Source of the DNA: Aquila chrysaetos chrysaetos
Taxonomy: Eukaryota > Chordata > Aves > Accipitriformes > Accipitridae
DNA: 64,000 nt
Assembly (NCBI RefSeq): GCF_900496995.4
Contig: NC_044011.1
Location: 18,508,041 to 18,572,040 of the forward strand
Reading direction: 5' to 3'
The stretch's first letter is position 1, and every line of letters begins with the position of its first letter. Of the stretch, positions 34,801 through 50,000 are shown one piece after another. The translations under genes were made by a program, and so were the position numbers. The notes under the pieces were generated by a model, which saw only the letters and a program-made list of their open reading frames with translations, had not been told where the DNA came from and did no database searches.

Positions 34801-36899
34801 GTGAGACAGGGGGCACAGCAACTAGCTAGGTCTCTGACACGCGCCTTTGCAGTCTGGCTCTGCGCAAGCTCATATCCGGGCTGAATTTGAAGGCTCAGGT
34901 GTAAATAATACGTATTCGAATTAACAGTGTTTTGCCATATATGAGTTCTTATTTCTTGTGAGATGACATCCTAGCTGTATGAATTATGCCATGTAGCGTG
35001 CCCGTGCACAAACACACAGACACACACATACGCGCTCCTTGCTAAGAAAAAGAAAAGCATGCTTGGTATTTTAGGAATATGATGTAAACCCGTTTTGTTA
35101 CATTTCAAAAAGAAAGCGTAAAACGCAGAAGGGAGCAGTTTCTTCCATAAGCATACAGACAATTAAAACAGTAACAACTATGGGAAGGTTGTTGCTGAAA
35201 ATTAAGAAAGAATTGTCCACGTATTATATGTGGATATGTACGCAGCTAAATATATACGTGTATGTATACCTTAGAATGTTAGCTTTAATCATATTTGAGT
35301 GGATTTCCGATTTCATTGTTTTTCAGTAGGTGTCACTAAAGCTCCAAAAGAGCCTAGATTTTCACTCTTCTGGCTATTGTTTTCTGAAGTCTTGCATCTT
35401 TACCATCAAGTTTCATCACGTCACTTTTGTGAAAGTGCACAAACTCCCTGCTCCATCAGTTGAAATGACTCCTGTACTCAGTGGATTCAAATTATCCCTG
35501 CATATATCTGCGCAAAGGCTAGACCTTCCTTTCCTCTTACTTCCTAAAAGTACATGCTAAGTATCTTGTTGCCATCAGCCATCTGAAGGTTGTAGTACAC
35601 GCCTGGTGGTACAGGAAGGTTGGCAACCCCTTGACTGCATGCGTGCTGTTAATGGGTTTTTCCGGACTGCACCTAATGGTAGCAACTCCCTTCCTATAGT
35701 ATGTCTATACTGCAAACCCAGTGACAGGTGGAATAGCAGAGCTAGCTTTTCACAAGGTAACTAAGAGGAGAATCACCCAACTGTTAGAAAAACAGTGCTG
35801 AGCATTTATCTGTGGGGTAACAAAGTAATTAGATTACTCCTTATTGCTTTCAGGTCCCTGAGGTAGCTCTGGCATCCATAGAAGTGTGAAATACTTGTAG
35901 ACTTGGTAACAGGATTACACTTGACAATCCCCTAAACCTGGTGACCCCCTATCTAATTGTGGCAGTACTGTCATTCCATATACCCCAAATCTGGTCCAGA
36001 AGCATCACGTCAGTCTGGAAGTGGGAAAAATTGGCTTTTGCTCTCAGATCTGTTGCTAATCATCTGTTTCATACGAGTAAGTTAAATTTACCTGTTCAGT
36101 TTTTTAAGTCTCAGGGTTTTCTGTCTTGCTTTAACTCACATCCCCACCCTGTATTTCCTGTTTAGATTCTAAGCATTTAGGGGGAAGGACCTATATTATA
36201 TCTTCATGCTGTGATTAAAACAACAGGCTTCCTTATCACAGAAGACTGATAATGTATGCCAACAGCAATACATCTGGAGATTAGGTTTAAGATTGACGGA
36301 TTAGCAATAATAAGCATCATATTACCTCCTTTGTTGATACCTAAGGGTGAGTCATCTTCTTCCAACTAATTTACGATATATCAAAATTCAATATTTAGTA
36401 TCACAAGTATGTGAAATGTGTATGAAAGAGTCTTTCAGGTGGAGACTCCACTTAAGCTTCTAATTTCATCTAAGCCTTACAAGGCACTCCATCCCACTGT
36501 ACTCTCTCATTGTGTTCTCTGCTGAGACACCCTGCAGTTTAAACTCAGCAAAGAGCACCTACAGAGACTGGGAGCATAAATTAGGTCTCTGAACCATTGA
36601 GCTACAACCCTAACTTCGTATTTTTAAAATAACTGTCACCTCTTTGAACACACCTCTGCATGAATACACCACCCACAAGACAGCTACCAGATATGTTTGA
36701 AGGACTCCCAAAATTCAAAGGAAGGTTTCAGGAACCTTCCTTCATCTCATTGCCATGCAGAGGGACTTCTAATTTGGTCTCTCTGGAGGCTGCTTTCCAA
36801 CAAGTTAGAGCTCTCTGAAGTTAACTCTGTTACGCACGCCCATGTACTTGCTAGAGATTCAAGAACAAAATTATTTTCTGTAAAGATTTTCTGAACAAT
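34801..36899. other. Intergenic sequence between LTV1 and PHACTR2
   Basis: AT-rich, no recognisable coding exon. A short CA-type repeat lies around 35010-35030. It separates the LTV1 CpG island from the inferred end of the PHACTR2 3' UTR. Confidence 0.5.
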
Positions 36900-36905
36900 T
36901 TTATT
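36900..36905 (-). terminator. PHACTR2: Candidate distal PHACTR2 poly(A) signal
   Basis: AATAAA on the minus strand, about 7.1 kb after the stop codon. Chosen because no gene intervenes and long 3' UTRs are usual for this gene; proximal alternatives exist. Confidence 0.35.
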
Positions 36906-39900
36906 GAGATCATTTTCTTCATTTTATATTTTTATATATATTAATTCATATGTATCTATAATTCAAAGAGCAGTTGTCTAAGGCACTTGGAACTGTGCAC
37001 AGCAGAGTATCCTACAGTACTGTACAACTAGGCAGCACACATTTTTTTACTTGTTAAATAAAAACACCATAAACCAAGCATAATATATGTAGTGTTTAAA
37101 AAAGATAATACATAGTCTATTTTTCAGATGACAATATTGGAATATATTTGTATGTATGTGTACATGTATATATAGGTACATACGTATAAAACTCCAAGAA
37201 ACAGCTATCATTAATTTGTAACAATTCCAGTTATTTACATTCACAGATATCAATACACCTCTGTAAAATGCAGTATCAGATCAGCCACTTCTTCCTAGTT
37301 ACCATATTCAATCACACTAAGTCAGGCTGCCAAAATACAAGTAAATGCATTCAGTTTATAATTGTTATGTAAAATACACACTGCATAAGCTGAAAAGTTA
37401 TTGGTATTGATTCTCCACAGCCTCACATATTTCAAAAGTCATTAAACACATGGAAAGTATATTCTAAAATGCCAGCAATTTTAAGCTGATAATGTTTCAG
37501 ATGCATTTTTTTATAGTTATCAATAACTATCCAGCATGACAGGCAGTGGAGAACCAAGTCTTGAATTTTGTTTGTCTTATTTTACTTGTAAACAGGAACA
37601 TTTAGTGAAATTCAAGTAAGTTACCTTAGGCATAATTTGTTTCTATTTTTAATTGAATTAATAGAAACAATGAAGTCTAAGAACTGGCCCAGTGCCTATT
37701 AATAGGTGACACTCTCTATGACATGCCGCAAAATTTTAATTCCAATGAATTAACGTGAAAACTTAATTTCAGGTGATTGTGGCCTGCTTGCAGTATATTC
37801 AGTACATAAGAACCTCCTGGCTTTGCTGGGCCCTCATAAGACCCTACTGGAGCATAACCACCTGCACGGGCATGGATGGGTTATCAGGCCCTCCTTACTG
37901 GAGTCATCTCTCAGAGGTGTCCTTGCAGACTTGACTGGAAGAAGCATGTGCACAAGGATTCCTACTACTGAGTAGTACCTTGCCCCACCGTGTTGCAGCT
38001 CTCCCAGAGAAATACAGGTTCTTGAATGCCCAGTGTTTAAGGTACAGTTGGGTCTACAAAGCATGGCATACTAATATTGCCATGATTTACTGTTTGAGCA
38101 ATTGTTCCATAAAAAGCTGGGATGGGATGCAAACTTCTTAGCTCCTGAGAGTACAGCAATGTGGTCTGCAGTGTTCCTGCACCTCTCCTAGATTTGCAGG
38201 TTGGTTGTAAATGGAATTCTATTTCTCTGTTAGGGAAAAAAAAAAAAAAATCTTAAGACCTATTTAAATGGTTGCAGGCAATTAGCATGTGCCATCTCTA
38301 TACACTTCCCACCCCTACTCATGCAGTTAGATGCCCATTCAAACAAGCCATTGGTATCTTTTTATTTCAAATCACACCAGCTAAAATAATTGTCCAAAAC
38401 ACAGTATTTCTTTAATCCCAAAATTTATACAAGTTTACAAATCAATATACCACCACACAAAGTAGTGAAATGAAGAGAAGATATGTTCAGCAACATTTTA
38501 CTATATTATAACAATATTCAAATGTGGTTAATTTTGACATAGTATTGCAAGACTTTTTAAATATAAAGAATTAAAGTTTGAACAAGGAGATACAGAGAAT
38601 ACCATTCCTTTCTTTGTTCCTATCCAATGCAGTATTTATCTTCTAGAAAATAATGAAATATTGGTGAAATGCTGTATCTAGTTCATATGATCTCTAGTTC
38701 CATTAAAATCCTGAAACAAGATGGTAACACTGACAAAGTGAAACAAGACCTTATTAATCATTAAAGTTAATAAATAGAAACCTGTCAAAACATTACAGTG
38801 AAATATGTTATTTTTACTCCATTTGTCCCTTTCTCTATATAGATACACTTCCATAAGGTTTGGTTTTGGTTTGGTTTGGTTTTGTGTTTTTTTTCCCAGA
38901 TGTCTGTTAAATAGAAGCTTTAAGCTATTCCAGGGAACTGACTTTGCTTTTAATTTGATCCTCAAAATATTTTAATATCAACCTAAAAAAATTTTCAGAA
39001 TTGCTTTTTTTTGTTCATCAAAAGCTAGGTCCCAGGAGTGAGCATTGCACTGAGCTTTGTACAATAAGAATAAAGATAGCAACAATAATGGAGCTAAATG
39101 TGGGAGCTCCTAAAGGCAGGAAGCAAGTTTATTCTGTTTTTCACCCTGAGTATGTCTTTTAGTTTACAGCAGCATCACAGGTCTTAACTCCTCGAGATAT
39201 GAATAAATACAGATGATGTGAAAGCGTTAAAAGACGCAGTTCTGGTATACCTGACAATTTAATGCAAATGTAGGCTTTTAGCTTTGTTTACTTTATCATT
39301 AAAGGATTAACAGACATTAAGACACGGGCTCATATTGTAGCCTCTACTTAGGATGCCAGCAGTGCTCAGCCAGACCTGTCCTACTGGTGCAGTCTGCCAG
39401 GTACCCGGGTGAGAGCCTGGCTCTCCCTACCCCGGCTCCAACCCACTGCCAGCTGCAGCCGAGGAGGGGGTTTCGCTTGATTCCCAGGCTGCCAGACTAG
39501 ATAGACGTTTTTAGTCTGTGCTGGCTGGATCTTCCTCCCATTTTATGATGATACAAATTGTGGCTCAGACTATATTTATACTCAGGTTAAGTGACAGATA
39601 GTTCGAAACAAATTCTCTGGTGTAGCTGTAGTATTACTAGTCACAGATGTGGGTTGAAGCATCTCTGGTTGAAACAAAGCACTAACCTCACCTGGAAGGA
39701 GAGGTCTAGTTTCTGTAATATCAGGGACACTTTAATCCCTTTGTTTCATAGCTTTCATTTAGTTTTCAAGTAAAAAAAAAAAAGTGGTCATGCAATACTG
39801 TTTTTACACGTCAACACTGAGGTTGTGGTGCTTCTCTAAGAGCAGCTCAGTGTGGCCAAAGGAAAACGTGGGGCCACCCTGTCCCACACCACATCAGAGG

Positions 39901-42900
39901 CTGGTAAAGCTCACCACAGCCAGGGACACGCACAACTGTAGGTAAATCCTAAACCCAACAAATAAATACAATCTTGTAGACCCTCAAATGGCTGTGAATA
40001 CTTTCAGTGATTTTTGAAGAGACACTGCTGCTGGTCCTACCTTGTTTCAAATCGCCAGTCAAAATGGTATTTAGCTTAAATAATTTTTGGGGATATTTGT
40101 TGAGTCAACGCATGTATCACAATTCAAGGAAATTCAGATATTTTTCATTTGAAACAACTAATTTCAGTTATAATGACTAATATGTATTACCTGAAAGAAG
40201 AGAGAGACAAGAGACATTCTAGAACCATTTCAATTTGTTACGTGAAGATATTAGGATTTGATTAAGCATCCATTCTTCTGCACCCACAGCAACATGCTGC
40301 GATGCGTAATCCTACTGATGAATGTGATATATGAGGTCATTTCAGAAACCACTACTTCAAGCTATTCATTTTCTCCTTGTGTGCATGTAGACATCTGAGT
40401 TCGTATCTGACTCTGGGGAACATAAGTATGTGTGTAAGATTTGTTGTATGTTGTGGATGACATTTAAATAATTTGTCCAACTTGATAAAAATTAACACAT
40501 TGATCCCTTTTAGACAGTTGGACTGTACGATGCATTGCACGGAAAGTGTCATTTTTTTCTTTGCCTTTTTTACATATTTTTATTTTTTTCCTCAAGGTTT
40601 ACTCACTCAGGAGTTTCTCAGGACTTACCCTGATTTTTCCCTTCCAACAGGCATGCAGCACCATAGGCAGTTAGGTACGTGACATATTATTTCCAAAGGG
40701 CTGCTGTAGCAACTTGAAGACATTTGAAATCATCAATACAGAGGACTAGGAGATACAGCAGAAACTGACTTCAGGCAGCTCAATAAGGTAAAGCAAATTT
40801 GCTTCACTGCACATAGTGACATATCAAAATCTTGTTATTTTTTATTGCATGGATAACACTTTACAGCTGTCATTTCTCTGCCAGTTGATATTTAGAATAT
40901 AAAAATAGTATGTACAATTCTAAGTCTGTATGTGGGTACAATACACAATGGATAGTTTATAGTTCTAATTCTGCAAGTATACTACATTTTTACATAAGTT
41001 CCAATAAAGGCAACTCTTTTTGTCCAGTTACATAAATTTGCTTAAGTAGTTTGCTGAATTGTGGGCCAAAGAATGCATCTAATTATTTATCATTAAAATA
41101 ATAAGAATTTACATAAGAAATTAAAGATTAGCTCAGCATCTCTGTCCAGGCTAGTATCCTGCATCAAGCAATGGTGTGTAGTGAATACTTAAAAAAAACC
41201 CCAAACCCAGCAGGAGGATAGGGAAAGCCTAAGTGATACCTCACCTATGTATCCTCATGTCTTATGGCAAAAATGCAGCTTGAGGAAGTCTGAGCCAGAA
41301 GTTGTATCCTCATCTTTGCGTTTTAACTCTTAAAGTGAGAAGGTGGCACGTCTTTCCATCCATGCTCCAGGCCTAGTATAGAGGAATGCCTTCTTGCAAA
41401 GTCAATTAATTCACTTCATCCTAAGAGTTTAACAAAGTTTTAGTTTGTGTAACCCATATGTACCCTGACATGTCAGTGGAGCTACTCTCTTATATAAAGT
41501 TCATATAGTCTGACCTTACCTTTGCCCAAGTTATTCTGCCTGTGCAACAGCTATCTTTCTGCCTTTAGTATCTTGGCTGCTTTCAAATGTTTCAAAGTGA
41601 TTAAGGCAACACTGAGGTCTATTTAATTGCTCCACTTGTTTCCTTTGAAGTGAAATACTGTGTTTTATACTTCAAAGTCAACATAGTAGGCCTTTATAGA
41701 ATTTTGGACACACATTTCTAAATTTGGCAACAACAGCAAAAATTTCAAGCAGGAGAACTATTTATTACGTGCTAGTGTAAGTTTTAAGTTTACTCTTCAA
41801 ATTCTAAAAATAAAAATTAGGATTCTACCAGAACTGCTGACAAACCTTAACTCTAATGGCCTGATCGTTCTTGTATGATTTAGTGCTAAAGAATACATTT
41901 TCACTGCTTCCTTGATGTCCAAGTGGTGTTTCTATATTTATAAAATGATGGGCCTCACAGAAGCTAAACTGTTTTCTGCAAATGGAATCCTAATGGCTCT
42001 TATTGATTCCATTAAAAAAGGAAGGTGCTGCTTCCTTTTCTTTGCTACAAGCATGTAGATGGTTATTTTATTTGGTTATTGATATTTTGGTGTCTGTACG
42101 TCATTAGATTTTTACTAAAATATAAGTGATTCTAACAGTCATATAAATCTATCATTTTTAAAGAAGAGTTTGTCAATCTCTTTAAAAATAATAGAGTGCC
42201 AGCTGTTGGAAAGCACTCTGCTGTTACTAGAAGTGCTCCTACTAAAATAATCCATCCCATTTATGCAAACCTGTTCTTGTTGTAAATATCACTAAAGAGG
42301 GAGATCAAATTTTAGCCACCAAATTGCCTTCCTGCCTTTAGGTTGACATCTAAAACAACATCCTTCAATTTTATAAACTAAAAACATTCCACAAGAATCT
42401 ATTGCAGGTTCTGAGGTAAAAATCACATCTACACAGACCTTTTATTGCCTGAAAAAGAAATACTTACACTTCATAATTAAAAACTAAACAGGGCACATAA
42501 AAGACAAAAATAAATTGTAATATGTACACACATTAGAAAGGATAAATAGCAAATATATTGTAATACTGCATTAAATGTATGCATATGTGAATTCCAGACC
42601 CCCCCCACAATTGTTGTGTACATTAATTCAAAGGATAAATAAGTGCTAATATAAGACAGAGAATTTCTTAGTGTAAACAACGCCACAGGCTTTTTAATGG
42701 GCTTTTGGGCCAGCCTAGAAAAACCATGTATTGCCTTTCACACTCCATACCACTTAATTTTAATAGTACTGTATTCACATGTACAATTTCAAGATAGTAT
42801 AAAAAATTATGAATCTAAGAAGCATTCTTCACACTCAACAAAAACAGGCTGCAGACACTCTAAGGATTTTCTGTTCACTTTTACAGGACCACTGGCTGAA

Positions 42901-43984
42901 GACATACGGATTCATCTGTGAGTTCTTCCCCAAAGCAGTGCAAAAGTCCTTAAACGTAAAAGTCACACTAGTAATCACTGCTCAAGCCTACTAGTAAAGA
43001 CTTTTGTGCCTAATTTCAATTCTGATTTTGGATTCACACCAGCATGATGTCGAAGTTGTCACCACTGCCCGCCATAGGTGAGAAAGATAATGATCCCTCT
43101 GGTTTGAATGGCAAGTGACAGACAGCAAGAAGTGTTTCTAAACATGAAGCATTTCATGGCATTCATAGTGTCACGTTATTTGTCCTTCAAATCCTGCTTA
43201 TGTATTTCTGAGGATCCAGAGTATGTCAACATTAAAAACCAAAAAATATATGACTTGTTCTCTATGAATGTTCAATGTATTTTCCTGAAGCATGCTCATC
43301 GGGATTTTAAAAAAGAGCTGAGTTATACTAGGACTAATTTCTGGCAACTATTTACTGGCACCAGAGAAAATTACAGTTCTTCACTAAAGTACTGATGACA
43401 TGAGGACTTGTGTCTTGCCGTCTTTCTAAGACAGGCTGTGGCCACTAAAAAAAACCAAACATGCACAGTTGCTCACACTCTCAGTTTTTTTAAAAAAATA
43501 ATTCCTCCCACTGGCCAAGTGCATTGTTACGCAGTCCTATCCATTCCACTTTTCTCTGTGGACTGACAAGCGAAGTCTCTTCCCCCACGCTCTCAGCCCG
43601 TTTCACATAGCCCCCTCTCAGTTACCCTCAGCCACAACCCTACGAAGTCTGATGAGTTCCTGGTAACAGGCTCTCAAGCGATTGTCTTCAGCTCTTCCTG
43701 ACTTGTGGAGCTCCGATGAAGAAGTCCACCGACTCTGTCTGTGCGGGCAAGCCACAGAACTGTCCGTGGTCTGTCTTAACAATGACAAACACTTCATGTG
43801 GATTCTCCTCCTAGACAAATCATTTGTCCATTGGTAAAAATGAGGACCACATCCTTCATTAGCCTCAGGGTAAGCTGTAGCACACACTCATACTCAGTCC
43901 AGTTCCAGTGCAATCTCAGGTCTTCAGGACGCAATGATTTCCCCAAGAAAACTGTTACATGAAATATGGGATGTAGTCAAACAG
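36900..43984 (-). other. PHACTR2: Probable long PHACTR2 3' UTR
   Basis: AT-rich non-coding sequence follows the stop codon. Minus-strand AATAAA hexamers occur at 42441-42446, 41761-41766 and 36900-36905 (context caataaaattg). The mammalian PHACTR2 mRNA has a 3' UTR of several kb, so the distal signal is plausible. No other gene is recognisable in the interval. Confidence 0.45.
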
Positions 43985-44000
43985 TTATGGACGATGAAAC
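43985..44000 (-). CDS. PHACTR2: PHACTR2 last coding exon part (RFHRP stop)
   Basis: Acceptor tatcatttcag, completing Arg (AG|G), then Phe-His-Arg-Pro and TAA. RFHRP is the invariant C-terminus of PHACTR proteins, which fixes this tiny coding segment. Confidence 0.93.
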
Positions 44001-47000
44001 CTGAAATGATAAATCATTAAAAAACTTAGAATTGTATTATTTCAACTGACAATGACATTGATCCTCATCCTGCTCTCACAGCTGTTTACTTTTGTTACCT
44101 GAACAGAATTATTCCCGGTTTGCCTGATCTGTGTGGGATTAGTCATCCCTACTATTCCCTGCTGTCCGTCTCTCTCTACCAGAAAACCAAACAGGGCTAC
44201 GGTGTGGCTCAGGCACTGGTGTATGTCTGCCTGGCCATACCATTAACCTGTTACTGTGGTCCCTGGCACAGGTTTGCTTGGGTCAACCAGTGCTCCTCCA
44301 GATACTGCCTGGGCATGGCTGGGATTAGCACAGGCCAACAGGCAGACTGTGTATGGGGGGACGTCACCTTTTTGGGGTGAGGGGAAGAGGTTAACTGTAT
44401 GAATTCAAGCTGTGCCAAGCCTGCTGGCCTCAGGGCCGGAGAATCGTCTTCAGTCTGTTTTGTTTGCCAATATAGATTTAGCCACAATTGCATCTGCTAT
44501 TTAGAGACACTGTCAGAAAATCAGAAAAGCTTTGCTAAGCCATAAAATTTTTTTTTTTTTAATCCTTGTGCAAAATGAGGCTAACAAAAATTTTGCATTT
44601 TTTTAAGTAGCAACAGATTTTATAACACTGCAGATGCTTTCTTCCTGTTAACAGCAGCCAACTGTGGCACTTGAAGGCCCAAATACACCTCACTGTTTTT
44701 TAGACTTCTAGGTAGGGCATGTACCTCACTCCAGATTGCCTGTGTGACGGATAGAGAGGTGGGCTGCTCCAAAGGGTGTTGCCAACCTTTTCTAGAATAA
44801 GTTAGGAGCCTACAGTAATTGAAATTCTAACTCATTTTAAATGTAATGAATCCAAGCAAAAGGGTAAGAAGGGCAGCAATATCAGGTGCTCAACATCACC
44901 AGAATTCTAAATCTCTGTTGAAATGGCTTTAAAAATATATCTATCCATGAAGTAGTAAAAGATGTAGCAACTTTAAGAAAGCATAGGTAATGATGCACCT
45001 AACACAGTAGATTACATAAGTTTTTGTTTGACACATTTTCTCTTAACAGTTCCAGAGAAGAGAAGAGAAAATAAGCCACACATTACCCCTGTAATGTGGT
45101 ACAGTACAATACAGCGATGCATTTCTCAAATAAAGGAAGTGTACACAAAAGCTGAGGTTCACAAGTATGTAGCTCATCTGCTAAGTGAGGGTGCATTGCA
45201 AAAAAGACACAGGTTTTTTGTATTTGTGTAGAACAACAATATATCGGACTATATGTAGCATTTCCATTAGAAGCACTTTATAAACATCTACTAATATCCT
45301 CTTCCCAAACTTTTATTTATTTCTCTATTTTTAGAAACTCTGTTATGAAATAACAGAAGGAATCAGTCTAACTTACTAGGAGTAGAAAACCAGTTCAACT
45401 GACAGTCATTACATTGAATGATGAACAATGAAATCCAGTGTTTTTTCTTTCCCAAGTTTAATATCAAATTTTAACAATTCACAGATACTGTAAATACTGA
45501 TTATAATATTAAAGCATCTTATATTGAATACATAATAATATAAGAAACTAAATGCTATAAGCTGTTTTTGTTTAATAAGCTGATTCCCTGTTGTCTCATT
45601 CTATCACAGAACTTCATGAATAAGCCTTTGTTAACCAGCTGCCAATGCACTTGCCTTTTGGTTTGTATTATCTCAGCGATCTCTTTGAAAAAAATTAAAA
45701 GATGAGTAATTCATTCTCTGGCTAGAGACTTGTCTATGGTTTTCTTAAAACAAATCACTTTTGTTGTATCAATCCAAATGTAGTGGTGAACTACATAATT
45801 TTTAATGAGAGGTCCCAGAGGAAACAGAATCTCTTTTTATTTTCAGAATTGCAATTGACTTAAAACATCTGTATCTAATTCTGCTCTTAATTAGCTTTTT
45901 CTCGTGTTACTCTGCTGACTTCTGTGCAGTGGCTCCACAACATGACCAGTAAAAAAATAAGAGGGTGGAGAGGGAGAAGAGAGCCCGATTTCCCTCAGGT
46001 TGAAATTCTTCCAGGACCCTACAGAATCATTGCCTATAATTATCACAGTTTGGCTGTGCCTATTTTTTACACCATTTTCCAAGGCCCTCCTCCTCAAAAA
46101 AAAAAAATAGAAAAAAATCACTTTTTAACTGGTTTGTCACTCCATTGGATCCCTGAGATTTTTGGTTCAGCTTTCAAGAATCCAACTGTAATCAGTCTCA
46201 ACTGTTTTCAATTATCATGAAAAAACAGCCGATTCTTTTTGTGTGACTCATGCCTACCTGTACTTATGCTTCTATATTGCAATGCAAATCAAAAAACATT
46301 AACCATGTAAGCATGGTGTTGCACTCCATCTCTCTCAGCACACAGCCAGGTTTCTATTCCTGCTCCTTTTTCTTTCATCCCTTGGGATGCCCGTTTTTTT
46401 AAAGTAGTATTTTTATATATTCTGAAGAAGATATACTACCTACTAGCTGAAGAGAAAATGACATCAGAAGTCAAATGAAAATATACATATCTGTGCTTGA
46501 AAAGGACATTCTCTAATGGTCAGAATGTGACACTAGATTAAAACCCTGCCTTCTAGGTCAGCTCCTGGATTAAATTTGCTGTCTGTGAAACTGGTTTGAT
46601 TTTTTGAAAATTAATTTATTCATGTTATATGTACACTGAAGTGAGTTTACAGTATTATAAAAAAAAATCCATGTTTTGGTGAGAAAAACCCCACTGAAGT
46701 TATGAAATCAAGCAATGAACTAGGAGATGCCAGAAATCACCAAAGACCCATCTCCCTTTGTGAATTTTCCTTGTGACACTCTATTTAATTAGAGGATTCA
46801 CACTCACTTGCTCAGGTCCTGAGTTTGATTGAAACAGTAGCAGGAAAAGGAAGGGATCCAGTCTTGGGCAATTGTTTTTATTTGACTTAACTCTGTGTGG
46901 AAGTGAAGAAAATAATACCATGTATTCAATGTCGGCTGATCCTAACAGCAAGTTTTGCTTGCTGGTGGCAATTTTCAGCCTTTGTAACCTTGAAGAAATA

Positions 47001-50000
47001 CAAACAGATGCTATGGGGATGGCAGAAAGCGCCTCCCTCCCCCTAGGAATAACTGCCAAATCTGAAGTCCCGCTAAAAACTGTGGACACTTCAGAGCTCT
47101 TTAGATAACAATGCTTCAGACAGCATCTTGGTGTTATCCAAAGCAGAGAACAAAACAAATCCAGATTAACACATTAGAAGCAGCAAGCAGAGAATACTAC
47201 AATCTGTCTTGTTCCCCAGAAACTGCTGCCAGGAGCCTGGGTGACCCTTAGGAAGCTCCACAAAACACTGGTGAGCTTTTCTGAAGTTCAGCACATCATC
47301 TAGTTTTCACTTACCAAACGCATCTACAAAAATGTATACTTTCACGAGCAAGGGAGTACTGCCTGAGAATGATGTCCCTTTTTTTGTGCTTGAGGACTGT
47401 TAACTTCATCTGCGAGAAATGCTGAGTCCTTTCAAAGGATTATTTTTTAGATTTCCCAAACAATCTTTTTCCATATAGCAACTGATCCACTGCAGTCACC
47501 CTCACTGCTGTGTCAACTACCCAACTTCATGGATGGGAGCAGCAACACTGGGAATCCCAACAGAATCAGTGGTGGCATTCAGGTGGGATTCAGGAGGACT
47601 CATGGTAGGAATCTACACAAGTCATGACACAACTGCAGAGGACTTGCAGAGAGGCAGAGGGTCGCTGTCATACTCGTCTCTCCAACTTACGCAAGAAGAG
47701 AGATTCACCCACCTGGTAAATTGCCGACTCTCCTCATGTACTTCCATTTCTGTGCTTTTAAATTCATTCAGTTCTTTCCGTATTGCTGCCTAATAAACAA
47801 CAATGATATATGCAACCATAAGAAATATGAATCTCAAGGAAAGTAAAGAGTCTGAAAGGAACCTGGCCCTACTCTTGCAGGTTCCCTTACAGTTCCCATT
47901 GTCGTACTGTAATCCACAGGCCTCACACATTTCTGACCATCAACATGAATGACTTTTTTCAATTACAGCTGTTTGGAGCAGTAATTGCAAAGTAAATACA
48001 AGGAAACTCAAAGCATCAAACACCAACAATAAACAAAGAAACACCAAATCTACTGCAACGGGTGAACCAACCCCCCCCCCTGAAATATGGCACTTGCTAC
48101 AGACAAAAATGGGCAAGGGATTGGGTTGCCTTGACAGTCACCTGCAGAATATGCAGCCAGGAGGGGATTATATCTCCAGGCAGAGCCCCTGAGGAGCTGG
48201 TGAGTCACGCTGCCTGCACAGGCACTGTACACACAGCAGGGGCCTTCTATCTCCCCCCTGGAGACAGGACTTCAGGGATACAAGATGAATAGCATTTTTT
48301 AAAGTGGAATTAGTCACTTGGTTTGATTAGGTTTATGTAAAATTACGTGAAATATTTGGACATTTCAGGCTTGCATTTTCAGTTGGCAGATACTGAGGAT
48401 CAGCAGAAATTCAGTGCACTTTGTAAATGCCTTGTTGCTTATGTTAAAAGAGTGATAAGCAATTTGCTTCATCAAGTAACAAGTACAATTTCTGAAATAG
48501 ACCAATATATACTACAAGGACTTTGGTTTCTATGCCATATGCTTTCCTACCTTCACTGTGAAATGAAATGACAGTTTATTCTTACTCACTCTTTTATTTC
48601 ACCATTTTAAATGAAAGCAGTATCATTTCATTAATCGCTAAAGAAATCTCACCTGATGTGCATGCCTTTCAATGCAGAACAGACAAGCAGTAGGATAAAA
48701 TTATAGCGTCACCAGACTGCTGTCTCATAAATGAGAAACTTCATCTTAAGCAGGGGATGGTTTAGCCACAACAGCATGCTTACACGAGGCTGCTGTAATA
48801 GCTAGGAGAGAGACAGCTGTTTCTGAGCACCGAATCAGCAGCAAAGACACCAGAGCTCTAGCTCCGTAATATAGTTACAGTACAATTTTCTGCTCCCACT
48901 GGAATTAGAAAAATTAATTCCCTGGGAAAAAAGGGCAAGGGAGTTTCCAGGCAAGCCGGGGTCTGCCTTTCTGCTGAGGCCAACAAACATGGGGGTCACA
49001 GAACAAGCCTTGGGCACCTGTTCATTATAAAATGAATTGAGATTAAAAACTGCTACCCTCAAGTAGGTAGGAAAATCCCACTGTTTTTTCTAGTGCAGTT
49101 TACCTCACTGGACCTAAGTGAAAGTGGAGGTGCTGGGTGCCCTAACTTCCCACAGACTATGTGAGGACTAGAGAGTGCTCAGCACCTCCCAGAACCAACA
49201 CTGACAAATGCTTCTGGGTACATTTTTAATGTCTCCACCTTGACTTGATATGAGATTCTCCTTTGACTGTCAGATGAGCTGGCATTAATATTAAAATATA
49301 AGCTGAAATAAAATCAGTTCTTCACAGTCCTTAGCTAAAAGACAGTGGGTTCTTGCACATATCACTCTTCATGCCAAGCACCTCGCAAACAATTTCCATA
49401 AAAGTTGGTTCAGACCCAGTGCTAAAAGGGCCAGCACTTTTTTATACATAAATCCTACAGCTTTCCGCTTATGAAGTGGTATAGGAGGGAAATGGAAGAG
49501 TGTTTTACGGTAATCTTTGAGTGATCTGTTTTTTAAAAGAGAATCACAGAGTCATTTGTCTCATCCTTTGTAGTTAGGCAGAAGAACTATTAGCTGCAGC
49601 ATGTTGGGGGCAAACTTCCCAAGAAGGTGTGCTGCACGCACACGGTCAGCTCCTGCGCTGACAGTTGTGGCCAAGAACACTTAGCAGGATGAAGCAGCTT
49701 CTACCTTTTTTCACTTGAATGAGTTGCAAAAGTAACTCTTGGTGGCAGTGACACAGGCTTCTGCCTGCAGAAACCTTGCCTGAATTCCACAGGCTGTGGC
49801 CATCTTTGCTAACAGCATGTACCTGGCTTAGGAAGGCTTTAAAAATGCAAGAAATTCTGGCCTGAACTGCTGTAATGGAGGTGGCAACTACACTCCTAAT
49901 AAGCACCTGAGTGGGTTTTCTTAGCTGCGAGCAGCAGATGCACAGTAGTACCATGACAATCTCGCTGCCTCCAGCAGATGTCATTCGTGATGCCGGCATC

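Noticed and set aside
34027-34821. 264-codon minus-strand open frame in the CpG island
   Set aside because: GC-rich islands lack stop codons by composition. The translation is low-complexity Pro/Arg/Ala-rich with no family motif, and it runs upstream of the LTV1 start.
43618-43887. 89-codon minus-strand frame just after the PHACTR2 stop
   Set aside because: Lies in the expected 3' UTR. The conserved RFHRP stop is at 43985-44000, and the frame has no family similarity.
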